Shown here piece by piece: positions 1 to 5,551 of a stretch of 9,068 nt of DNA (position 1 is its first letter; every line of letters begins with the position of its first letter). The translations under genes and the position numbers were made by a program. A model generated the notes under the pieces. The model was not told where the DNA came from and did no database searches. It was given only the letters and a program-made list of their open reading frames with translations. Source of the DNA: Candidatus Solibacter sp. (GTDB lineage: Bacteria; Acidobacteriota; Terriglobia; Bryobacterales; Bryobacteraceae); the NCBI GenBank assembly GCA_017883355.1, contig JADGNS010000123.1, positions 1-9,068 on the forward strand, written 5' to 3'.

Positions 1-1
1 G

Positions 2-94
2 GATCTGATCGCCGCCCGCTTCCCCCTGTCCGAAGCCCCGCAAGCCTTCGCCCGCGCCGCCCAACGAGGCGTGCTAAAAGTGCTATTGGAGTAG
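2..94 (+). CDS. Zinc-dependent alcohol dehydrogenase family protein, 3' end only (partial)
   Basis: Only the last 30 codons and a TAG stop lie in the window; the rest is to the left. The peptide (starting DLIAARFPLSEAPQAF and ending GVLKVLLE) matches the C-terminus of the complete dehydrogenase at 314-1264 at 26 of 30 residues, and 80 of 93 nucleotides agree by hand alignment. It is therefore a paralogue of that gene, on the opposite strand and convergent with it. The C-terminal segment of medium-chain dehydrogenases packs on the catalytic domain and carries no metal ligands, so activity cannot be judged here. The match to the neighbour is seen directly; the family name is borrowed from it. 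Confidence 0.8.
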   Translation, partial: DLIAARFPLSEAPQAFARAAQRGVLKVLLE

Positions 95-122
95 GAGGAT
101 CAGACTTTGCCGACATCCAACA

Positions 123-142
123 TTGACAGGATTGGACAGGAG
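123..142 (+). repeat. Two-copy 10-bp tandem repeat
   Basis: TTGACAGGAT (123-132) is followed directly by TGGACAGGAG (133-142), with 8 of 10 bases shared. On the other strand this reads as consecutive TCCTGTC-type units. The period is about one helical turn. It lies in the spacer between the convergent dehydrogenase genes, close to the GGTGGGACAG motif at 173, which shares the core GGACAG. Whether it belongs to a dispersed repeat family cannot be told from one window. Confidence 0.5.
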
Positions 143-172
143 TAGTTTCTCAAAACCCCACTTTGTCGGGCG

Positions 173-183
173 GGTGGGACAGG
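173..183 (+). repeat. REP-like half-site GGTGGGACAGG
   Basis: The decamer GGTGGGACAG occurs here and at both ends of the 91-bp element at 3790-3880 (direct at 3790-3799, inverted at 3871-3880). I saw it nowhere else in the window, and all three copies are in or at the edge of noncoding DNA. One chance copy of a given 10-mer in 9 kb on both strands is expected far less than once, so a shared dispersed repeat is the likely explanation. Only one arm is clear here, so this copy may be degenerate. Confidence 0.5.
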
Positions 184-313
184 TCCGTTGCTCAAGGTAC
201 TCTTTAGGAAGTGCCAGCAGCCCAGAGCCTGGATCACGTCGTCCTCGGAAACAACCCGACGGATGGCCCAGGCCAGTTCCTTCATCCGGAAGGGAGGGCG
301 CATGAGGCGGGCC

Positions 314-1264
314 CTACTCCAAGAGCACTTTCAGCACGCCTTGCTCCGCGGCGTGGGCGAATGCTTGCGGAGCTTCCGCCAAGGGGAAGCGGGCGGCGAT
401 CAGGTCTTCGACGCGCACGAGGGGGTGACGGAGCAGGGGCAGGGCGGCTGCAAAGCGCCCGCACCGGGAGCCCACCAGGGTGAGCTCGTTGACGATGATG
501 GGGGCGGTATCCACGGGGACTGCGCCGTGCACGGTGGATTTCAGGATCACGGTGCCGCGGGGACGGGCCATGGCGGCGGCGGAGCGCAGTCCTTCGGGAC
601 TGCCGGTGGCGTCGACCACCCAATCGTAGGCGGCGATGGGGAGGGCGCCGGTCGAGAGCTGGGTGACGACGCCCACGCGCGCGGCGATGGCGAGCTTGGC
701 GGCGTGCCGGCCGAATTGGTGGACGCGGTATCCGTGGTCGTTGAGGACCATGGCGATGAGGAGGCCGAGTTTGCCATCGCCCAGCACGGCTATCGGCGCG
801 CCAGGGGGGATGGCGACCTGGTCCAGGATCTCGCAGGCGGCGGCGAGCGGCTCCAGGAATACGGCGCGGCTGGTGGGGATGTCGTCGGGGAGGACGTGCA
901 GGTTGCGCTCCGGGAGGGTGAAGAACTCGGCGAAGGCGCCGGGGTGGCCGACGATTCCCAGCACGGTGCGGTTGGGGCAGTGGCGGCCCAGGCCTTGGCG
1001 GCACCATTCGCAATGGGTGCAGGCGAGGTTGATCTCACCAGAGACACGCTTGCCGGTGAGGGCTGGCGTGAGCGTCTCCACCACCTCGGCGACGAACTCG
1101 TGACCGGGCGTTCCGGCGAACGCGTAGTAGCCGCGCTGCAATTCGAGATCGGTATTGCAGATGCCGCCGGCCAGCAGGCGCAGGAGGGCGAACCCCTCCG
1201 GACGCCGCGGAACCGGCAGCGTGCGGATGGCGACCGCGCCATTCTCCAGGTGAACTGCGATCAT
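314..1264 (-). CDS. Zinc-dependent alcohol dehydrogenase (medium-chain dehydrogenase/reductase family)
   Basis: 316 residues, slightly shorter than the usual 340-350. The N-terminal GroES-like domain carries the catalytic zinc set C36 (GGICNTD), H55-E56 (PGHEF) and E138 (FLEPLA), plus the structural zinc loop C82, C85, C88 and C96 (ACTHCEWC...RHC). The Rossmann domain starts near residue 160 with the dinucleotide-binding turn VLGDGKLG. This is the sorbitol/threonine dehydrogenase-like branch, so NAD(P)-linked oxidation of a secondary alcohol or polyol is likely, but the substrate cannot be assigned. The start is the ATG at 1264, the only reasonable one: a -10-like box lies 4-7 nt upstream, suggesting an almost leaderless message. 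It is divergent from thrC and convergent with its paralogue at 2-94. All ligands are present, so it should be active. Confidence 0.93.
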   Translation of the reverse strand: MIAVHLENGAVAIRTLPVPRRPEGFALLRLLAGGICNTDLELQRGYYAFAGTPGHEFVAEVVETLTPALTGKRVSGEINLACTHCEWCRQGLGRHCPNRTVLGIVGHPGAFAEFFTLPERNLHVLPDDIPTSRAVFLEPLAAACEILDQVAIPPGAPIAVLGDGKLGLLIAMVLNDHGYRVHQFGRHAAKLAIAARVGVVTQLSTGALPIAAYDWVVDATGSPEGLRSAAAMARPRGTVILKSTVHGAVPVDTAPIIVNELTLVGSRCGRFAAALPLLRHPLVRVEDLIAARFPLAEAPQAFAHAAEQGVLKVLLE

Positions 1265-1268
1265 GCCC

Positions 1269-1277
1269 TTTATAATA
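1269..1277. promoter_or_regulatory. Overlapping divergent -10 boxes between the dehydrogenase gene and thrC
   Basis: The 20-bp gap between the two divergent start codons is centred on TTTATAATA. On the + strand it gives a perfect TATAAT (1271-1276) ending 8 nt before the thrC ATG. On the - strand the same bases read TATTAT (1277-1272) or TATAAA (1274-1269), 7 or 4 nt from the dehydrogenase ATG. Transcription normally starts about 7 nt after a -10 box, so both messages would begin at or next to the start codon. No good TTGACA-like -35 box is seen at 16-18 bp on either side. Symmetric -10 elements are known to drive bidirectional transcription in bacteria. The boxes are seen; their use is inferred. 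Confidence 0.65.
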
Positions 1278-1284
1278 GAGCTTC

Positions 1285-2592
1285 ATGCCTGCGGAACTAG
1301 CCTGTATCGAAGAGCGGTGCCGCGCGCGGTTTCCGGTTACCGAGATCCTCTACAATTGCCCGCACTGCGGCGGTTTGTTGGAAGCGGTGTACGGCAAGCC
1401 GGCGCAATCCGCCGATGAGTTGAAAGCCTTGTGGCGGGCGCGCCGCACCTCGAACGCGCCGCTGGATCAGAGCGGCGTCTGGCGCTACCGCGAGTTCATT
1501 CCGTTCCTGGACGACCTGTCGCGCGTGGTCACGTTGCGGGAAGGCTGCACACCGTTGCTGCCGGGCCGGCGGGCGGCGGAGTACGGCGGTCTGGATGCGC
1601 TGGTGTTCAAGCACCAGGGCTTCAACCCCACGGGGTCTTTCAAGGACAACGGGATGACCTGCGGCGCCTCGCAGGCGGTGCAACTGGGGGTGACGCGGGT
1701 GGCCTGCGTTTCCACCGGAAACACGTCGGCATCCATGGCGGCGTATGCCAGCGCGGCGGGGCTACAGCCGGTGATCTTCATCCCGTACGGCAACATCTCG
1801 TTCGGCAAGCTCGCGCAGGCGTTGGAATACGGCGCCAAGACGATTCAGGTGGAGGCCAATTTCGACCAGATTCTGGCGCTGGTGCGGCAACTGGCGGACC
1901 GGCTGGGGATGTACCTGCTGAACTCGATCAACCCCTTCCGCATCGAAGGACAGAAGACCATCATGGCGGAGATGCTGGATCAGCGCGATTGGAGCGTGCC
2001 GGATTGGGTCGTGCTGCCGGGCGGGAATCTGGGCAACATCTCGGCATTCGGCAAAGGGCTGCGCGAGCTGAAAGAGCTGGGATTCATCGGCCGCCTGCCG
2101 CGACTTGCCGTGATTCAAGCGGCGGGCTCGGCGCCGTTCTACGACCTGATGCATGCGGCCGACCGTTCGCGGCTGAACGCCATCGAGCATCCGGAGACCC
2201 TGGCCACGGCCATCAAGATCGGCGATCCGGTGTCGTGGCCGAAGGCGCTGCACGAACTGGATGTCAGCGATGGCGTGGTGGAGAAGGTGACGGAGCAGGA
2301 GATCGCGGACGCGAAGGCGGTGATTGGCCGATGCGGAATCGGCTGCGAGCCGGCATCGGCCGCCACGCTGGCTGGGATCCGGAAGCTGACTGCGGCGGGG
2401 GTAATCCGTCGGGATTCGGATGTGGTGGCGGTGCTGACTGGCAACGTACTAAAAGACCCGGATTACATCCATCAGTATCACACAGGGGTACTGTCTACCC
2501 AGTCAGGTATACATATTGTGCCTAGTTATGGGAATCCACCCGTGGTGTTACCCAACGATTCTAATCGAATTGCTGATTTTTTAGATAGTTAA
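1285..2592 (+). CDS. thrC: Threonine synthase
   Basis: 435 residues. Converts O-phosphohomoserine to threonine and phosphate using pyridoxal phosphate, the last step of threonine synthesis in the cytoplasm. The N-terminus has a zinc-ribbon-like set C7, C12, C25 and C28 (NCPHCGGLL), as in the longer class of bacterial, archaeal and plant enzymes. The PLP lysine is K120 in NPTGSFKDNGM. STGNTSASMAAYAS follows as the substrate-binding turn, and PGGNLGN, near residue 249, is the PLP phosphate loop. The end reads GNVLKDPDYIHQYHTG. The ATG at 1285 sits 8 nt after a perfect TATAAT, so the message is probably leaderless and no Shine-Dalgarno is seen. The last ~45 codons are strikingly AT-rich compared with the rest. 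No other thr-operon gene is adjacent. Confidence 0.95.
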   Translation: MPAELACIEERCRARFPVTEILYNCPHCGGLLEAVYGKPAQSADELKALWRARRTSNAPLDQSGVWRYREFIPFLDDLSRVVTLREGCTPLLPGRRAAEYGGLDALVFKHQGFNPTGSFKDNGMTCGASQAVQLGVTRVACVSTGNTSASMAAYASAAGLQPVIFIPYGNISFGKLAQALEYGAKTIQVEANFDQILALVRQLADRLGMYLLNSINPFRIEGQKTIMAEMLDQRDWSVPDWVVLPGGNLGNISAFGKGLRELKELGFIGRLPRLAVIQAAGSAPFYDLMHAADRSRLNAIEHPETLATAIKIGDPVSWPKALHELDVSDGVVEKVTEQEIADAKAVIGRCGIGCEPASAATLAGIRKLTAAGVIRRDSDVVAVLTGNVLKDPDYIHQYHTGVLSTQSGIHIVPSYGNPPVVLPNDSNRIADFLDS

Positions 2593-2601
2593 CGATAAAA
2601 T

Positions 2602-2617
2602 ACCCCCATTAGGGGGT
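2602..2617 (-). terminator. Candidate intrinsic terminator for leftward transcription
   Basis: ACCCCC (2602-2607) and GGGGGT (2612-2617) form a 6-bp stem around the 4-nt loop ATTA, 10 nt after the thrC stop. Read rightward, the stem is followed by TGACTATAG, which has no T-run. Read leftward, it is followed by ATTTTATCG, a short U-tract. It therefore fits better as a terminator for transcripts coming from the gene at 2872-3783, which would then run antisense through the small ORF at 2699-2869. It could still weakly slow thrC transcription. Confidence 0.45.
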
Positions 2618-2698
2618 TGACTATAGCCCGCAAAAAGTATTCGGCGTATTCCGGTACTTACCATTGTATATTCTTAGGCACTCTGGTACATCTGTACT

Positions 2699-2869
2699 AT
2701 GTTCGCGAAGAAAGAGACTCAGGCATCCTCTTCCGTACCTGCCTATCGTAAGGAGTTGGAGTACCTGTACGCTCGACGTCTGGCCATCGATGCTCTGATC
2801 GAATCGCTTCAGGACTACGATCGCTACCGGGTTACTCGTAAGGACGAGAGCAAGCTGCAGACGGCCTGA
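2699..2869 (+). CDS. Small hypothetical protein, 56 residues, helical
   Basis: ATG at 2699, TGA at 2867-2869. The product is rich in charged residues and probably mostly helical: a Ser/Lys N-terminus (MFAKKETQASSS), a central amphipathic stretch (AYRKELEYLYARRLAID, then ALIESLQDYDRYR) and a basic-acidic tail (KDESKLQTA). It has no signal peptide, membrane segment or cysteine. Roughly two thirds of third codon positions are G or C although the flanking noncoding DNA is AT-rich, which supports coding on this strand over the opposite 83-codon frame. No Shine-Dalgarno is visible; TATATT at 2667-2672 is a possible -10 box. The stop lies 2 bp from the stop of the convergent gene. I do not recognise a family; function unknown. 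Confidence 0.6.
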   Translation: MFAKKETQASSSVPAYRKELEYLYARRLAIDALIESLQDYDRYRVTRKDESKLQTA

Positions 2870-2871
2870 CA

Positions 2872-3783
2872 CTAGCGCAGCGCGCGGATTCGGGCGCTAA
2901 GCTCGGCTTCCGGGACGGCACCGGGATGATAGTAACGGACCACGCCGGCGCGATCGATCAGCACCAGCGTGGGAGTGGTACTGGCGCCGTAAGAGATGAA
3001 ATTGGCCGCGCCGAGAGGCACCGGCATATCGGGTAGGGCCGCATAGTAGCGGCGGCGGACTTCCTCGATGTAGGTCTTTTCCCTGGCGGGAGGTGCGTCT
3101 TCGCCGCCGGACACATACCCGTAAAGCCGCGTCGGGGCGATCACGACCAGCCCTTGCGGTGCGAAAGTGCGCCGGATATTGGCGAGGATGGCCACCTCGG
3201 CTTTGCAATCGCCGCACCAGTGGGCCCAGAAGAAGAGCAGGACCGGGTGTCCGCGCAGCGAAGCCAGCGAGGGCGGCCGGGCGCCGAGCCATTGGGCGGC
3301 GCCGAGAACGAGTTCCGGCGCCGGTTTGCCTTCGAGAGAGAGCAGGTTGATATTCTTGCGAATGCGCTCGCGCAGGGAAGTACCGGCGAACTGTTTGAGC
3401 TGGCCTTGCAGGTAGTCGATGGCTTCGGTCCGCTCGCCACGGGCGGCGAGGACCTGGGCGTGGATCTCGATGGCGGCGCCGACGGCAGTGGGCAGCCAGG
3501 GATCGTCGTCGAGTTTCTGGCCAATCAGGAAACGGGAGGCCATTTTCCCAGCCTCGCCGGCGACAGCGTCGGCGTGATCGAGGTTGTTGGCATCCAAAGC
3601 GGCGCGGGCGAGCCAGGAGAGGGCTGCCGCCAGTTCCGGGGATGCGGGGTTGCGGGTCTGCCAGTCGCGCGCTACGCGTTCGGCGCCCGCCAGATCGTGC
3701 TGCGCAATCAAGCGGCGCACGCCGTTGATCAGGGAGACCGGCTGCGCCTGGGCGAAGAGGGCCAGGGCGACAGCGAGAAGCAT
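2872..3783 (-). CDS. Exported TlpA-like thioredoxin-fold protein with N-terminal helical-repeat region
   Basis: About 303 residues from the ATG at 3783. The N-terminus MLLAVALALFAQAQP is a hydrophobic stretch with a signal-peptidase-like AQA end, so the product is probably exported. About 140 residues of alanine-rich paired helices (HDLAGAERVARDW, ALDANNLDHADAVAG, ARGERTEAIDYLQ) resemble TPR units. The C-terminal half is a TlpA/AhpC-like thioredoxin fold with FFWAHWCGDC (C190, C193) and a cis-proline in STTPTLVLIDR. The WCGDC motif differs from the WCPPC of its operon partner at 4979-5494, so a different redox potential or partner is likely. Alternative starts are ATG 3804, and ATG 3900 or GTG 3903, which would read through the REPIN-like element and overlap the upstream stop; no start has a convincing ribosome site apart from a GGAG before 3903. 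Confidence 0.85.
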   Translation of the reverse strand: MLLAVALALFAQAQPVSLINGVRRLIAQHDLAGAERVARDWQTRNPASPELAAALSWLARAALDANNLDHADAVAGEAGKMASRFLIGQKLDDDPWLPTAVGAAIEIHAQVLAARGERTEAIDYLQGQLKQFAGTSLRERIRKNINLLSLEGKPAPELVLGAAQWLGARPPSLASLRGHPVLLFFWAHWCGDCKAEVAILANIRRTFAPQGLVVIAPTRLYGYVSGGEDAPPAREKTYIEEVRRRYYAALPDMPVPLGAANFISYGASTTPTLVLIDRAGVVRYYHPGAVPEAELSARIRALR

Positions 3784-3789
3784 GGGAAC

Positions 3790-3880
3790 GGTGGGACAGA
3801 ACATCGTCTTTGGTGGTCTGTCACGGTTCACTATCGCCCGGCTGGGCGACAGACGACAAAAAGCGATCGTCTGTCCCACC
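3790..3880. repeat. REPIN-like palindromic element, 91 bp with 11-bp terminal inverted repeats
   Basis: The element begins with GGTGGGACAGA (3790-3800) and ends with its exact inverse TCTGTCCCACC (3870-3880). Inside are two smaller hairpins: GACAGA (3795-3800) with TCTGTC (3816-3821), and the 9-bp stem GACAGACGA (3848-3856) with TCGTCTGTC (3867-3875) around a 10-nt loop. Two hairpin units in opposite orientation is the architecture of REP doublets, which are mobilised in trans by RAYT transposases; no such gene is in this window. It lies between two codirectional - strand genes and covers possible upstream starts of the downstream gene. The geometry is seen directly; mobility is inferred. Confidence 0.7.
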
Positions 3881-3899
3881 TTTCTCCCGGAGCGGCGCA

Positions 3900-4952
3900 T
3901 CACAGCAGGTGCTCCGCCACGAATTCGGCTTCGGCGGCGTTGCGAACCCGGTAGTTGAGTCTTCCAGCCATGGCTTTGGCGACGGCGCGCACGGTTTCGG
4001 CGGGCTCCCCGCGGTAGTGGAAGCTGAGGGTGATCTGGAAATGCTGCGCGGTGGCCGCCAGTGCGTCGAGGTCCTCTTCGGCGACCGGTCCGGGGCAGAC
4101 CAATTGGGGCATATGGCCGCGCTCCTTGAGGTCTTCCAGGGCGGAGCGAAGCAACGGCGGAGTCATCGGGCTTGCCGCATCCAATTCAAGGTCGAAACCG
4201 CGCGAGATTTTCATACCGGCGCGGGCGTTGCGGATCTGCTGGTAGACCCTTTCGGCCCCGTTGAATCCGGCAGTAGTAGGAGGAATTACGATGGAGTAGC
4301 GGCTGAAGCCTTCCTGTCCGCCGAGGTTGATGGCCGTGCCGCCTTCGATAGTGAGGTCTGCCGCCACCGTGTAGGCGGAGCGCCAGCCGGCGCGGATGGC
4401 GGCCCACATGGCGGCGTGATAATCCCCGGAAAAGGCGGCGAAATTCTTGCCGGTGCGCTTCTGGATGGCGCGGAAGGTGTCGAAGGCGGCGGGGTAGTCT
4501 TCCCCGATGGTGATGGTGGTGCGTGCGCCCTGGGGCTGCGGATAGAAGGCCGAACCGATACGCGCCGCAAAGGTCTCCACGTTCTGGCGGGCGCCGGGGC
4601 CGAAGGGAATCGCGTTGATCACTATCTCCGACCCGTTGGGACGGCGCATGCGGCCGATGAGGAGGGGCTTGTAATAGATGCTGCTGGTGGGCGCGGCGGC
4701 GAGCGCCAGGTGGAGCAGCAGGGGCTCGCTGCCATCCACGGCCAGGTAGTATACCGAGTGATGGACCGGGTCGCGCTCCAGCGAACCGAGGAAGGGAGAG
4801 AGGGTCTGGAGTTTGAGCGCGGCGGTGCGCGCCGCGAGCCGGTTGCGCACTTCGTCGGACAGGGTCTTGCCTTCGGCGTGATCGAAGATGAGATTGGCCA
4901 GGTCGGCCGCTTCGGCGGGGCGCAGCGGCAATTCCAGGGGGACGGGGGTCAC
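3900..4952 (-). CDS. Hypothetical protein, 350 residues, unknown family
   Basis: GTG start at 4952, TGA stop at 3900-3902. I do not recognise the family. It is soluble-looking, without signal peptide or membrane helix, and has a single cysteine (LVCPGP). Notable conserved-looking stretches are SIYYKPLLIGRMRRPNGSEI, NAIPFGPGARQN, TIGEDYPAAFDTFRAIQKR, FSGDYHAAMWAAIRAG and, near the end, FDLELDAASPMTPPLL followed by ALEDLKERGHMPQLVCPG. The alternating strand/helix pattern of the C-terminal half suggests an alpha/beta or TIM-barrel-like enzyme, and the ELDAASPMTP...LKERG part is faintly like sugar-acid epimerases, but that is too weak to name. It starts 26 nt after the TlpA-like gene, presumably in the same operon, and is separated from the next thioredoxin gene by the REPIN-like element. 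Confidence 0.85.
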   Translation of the reverse strand: MTPVPLELPLRPAEAADLANLIFDHAEGKTLSDEVRNRLAARTAALKLQTLSPFLGSLERDPVHHSVYYLAVDGSEPLLLHLALAAAPTSSIYYKPLLIGRMRRPNGSEIVINAIPFGPGARQNVETFAARIGSAFYPQPQGARTTITIGEDYPAAFDTFRAIQKRTGKNFAAFSGDYHAAMWAAIRAGWRSAYTVAADLTIEGGTAINLGGQEGFSRYSIVIPPTTAGFNGAERVYQQIRNARAGMKISRGFDLELDAASPMTPPLLRSALEDLKERGHMPQLVCPGPVAEEDLDALAATAQHFQITLSFHYRGEPAETVRAVAKAMAGRLNYRVRNAAEAEFVAEHLL

Positions 4953-4978
4953 GCTTTTACTCTACAGCAGGCGCTGCT

Positions 4979-5494
4979 CTACAGGAGGGAATCGATGAGC
5001 TGCGTCATGCGCGGATCCATCCAATCGGCGGGTTCGGCGAGCTTGTGCAGCACCTTGCCCTTGGAATCGATGATGTAGGTTTCCGGGTACATGAAGGTGC
5101 CGTAGTCCTCGTGCAGTTTGAACTCGCGGGCGTAGAGGAATGCCGGATTGAACTTCTGGAGGAAGGCGCGGTAGGCCTTTTCATCCTTGTCCACGCTAAT
5201 GCCGAGGACCACCACTCCCTTACTGGCGTAGGTGGCGGCGAACCGGCTGAGCGAGGGGGTTTCCTGCACGCAGGGCGGGCACCAGGTGGCCCAGAAATTG
5301 AGCACCAGGAGCTTGCCTCCGAAGTTGGGCAGGGACACCGTGCGCCCGTTATCGGCGCGGATGGTAAACTCCGGCGCCGCATCGCCGGCGACGACCACGC
5401 GCTCGTGGATGCCGGAGTAGATGAAGTAGACGAGGACGGCGGAAAGCAGCACAATGCCGCCTCGCAACAGACGGTCGGTTTTAGAGCTTGGCAT
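4979..5494 (-). CDS. Membrane-anchored TlpA/ResA-like thiol-disulfide oxidoreductase
   Basis: 171 residues. A short basic N-terminus (MPSSKTDRLLR) and a hydrophobic segment (about residues 12-27) anchor the protein, leaving a periplasmic thioredoxin fold. The active site is FWATWCPPC (C72, C75), followed by QETP, and the cis-proline is P137 in MYPETYIID. GVVVLGISVDKD is the usual TlpA/ResA strand. Such proteins reduce disulfides outside the cytoplasm, for example in cytochrome c maturation or for specific client proteins; no cytochrome gene is nearby, so the client is unknown. The ATG at 5494 has TATAGT on its own strand 5 nt upstream, suggesting a near-leaderless message from a promoter shared with the divergent pterin operon. 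It is the first gene of the leftward three-gene unit. Confidence 0.92.
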   Translation of the reverse strand: MPSSKTDRLLRGGIVLLSAVLVYFIYSGIHERVVVAGDAAPEFTIRADNGRTVSLPNFGGKLLVLNFWATWCPPCVQETPSLSRFAATYASKGVVVLGISVDKDEKAYRAFLQKFNPAFLYAREFKLHEDYGTFMYPETYIIDSKGKVLHKLAEPADWMDPRMTQLIDSLL

Positions 5495-5499
5495 AGCAG

Positions 5500-5507
5500 A
5501 CTATAAT
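5500..5507. promoter_or_regulatory. Overlapping divergent -10 boxes between the TlpA-like gene and the pterin operon
   Basis: ACTATAAT contains a perfect TATAAT on the + strand (5502-5507), predicting a start near 5514 and a leader of about 38 nt before the ATG at 5552. Read on the - strand, the same bases give TATAGT (5505-5500), 5 nt from the ATG at 5494. This repeats the shared -10 design seen at 1269-1277. No strong -35 hexamer is seen on either side. The spacer is locally AT-rich within GC-rich surroundings, as expected of a promoter. Confidence 0.6.
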
Positions 5508-5551
5508 TTAATTGTATCTCCAAAGGCGCTCCCGGCGTCGAAAAAGCACCC

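Larger units (their letters stand above)
100..303 (-). pseudogene. Possible small gene or truncated gene remnant running into a REP-like repeat
   Basis: An open frame of 67 codons starts 10 nt after the stop of the dehydrogenase on the same strand. Codons for the first part (MKELAWAIRRVVSEDDVIQ and about 15 further residues) have the GC-rich third positions of real genes here and read like a soluble helical protein. From about position 183 downward the frame enters the sequence CCTGTCCCACC and then the 10-bp tandem repeats, where it stops looking like coding sequence. I read this as either a short cotranscribed gene or a 5' gene fragment cut by repeat insertion. No good ribosome binding site precedes either Met (303 or 285). 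I do not recognise the protein. Confidence 0.3.
95..313. other. Intergenic region between two convergent dehydrogenase genes
   Basis: These 219 nt separate the stops of the two paralogues. They hold a two-copy 10-bp tandem repeat (123-142), a REP-like decamer (173-182) and a coding-like stretch on the - strand (about 188-303). The best inverted pair is CGGATG (260-265) with CATCCG (283-288), a 6-bp stem with a 17-nt loop. No hairpin followed by a T-run was found on either strand, so no intrinsic terminator can be assigned although two genes converge here. Confidence 0.5.

Noticed and set aside
188..1300. 370-codon open frame on the + strand opposite the dehydrogenase
   Set aside because: Its translation is Gly/Asp/Glu-rich low complexity, as expected of the complement of GC-rich coding DNA. 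The - strand frame has all zinc ligands and the Rossmann motif.
2593..2622. Hairpin 2602-2617 as a standard thrC terminator
   Set aside because: No T-run follows on the + strand; the U-tract lies on the other side and fits leftward transcription.
2621..2872. 83-codon open frame on the - strand over the small ORF
   Set aside because: Less GC-rich third positions and no gene-like features; the + strand 56-codon frame is the better coding candidate, although the two cannot be fully separated by eye.
3810..5078. 422-codon open frame on the + strand opposite the unknown protein
   Set aside because: Gly/Glu-rich shadow that also spans the REPIN-like element and two gene boundaries.
5514..5551. 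preQ1-type riboswitch in the short leader of the pterin operon
   Set aside because: Length and an A-rich stretch (GAAAAAG) are suggestive, but the only stem (CGC/GCG) has 3 bp, and the loop and tail do not match the preQ1-I consensus.
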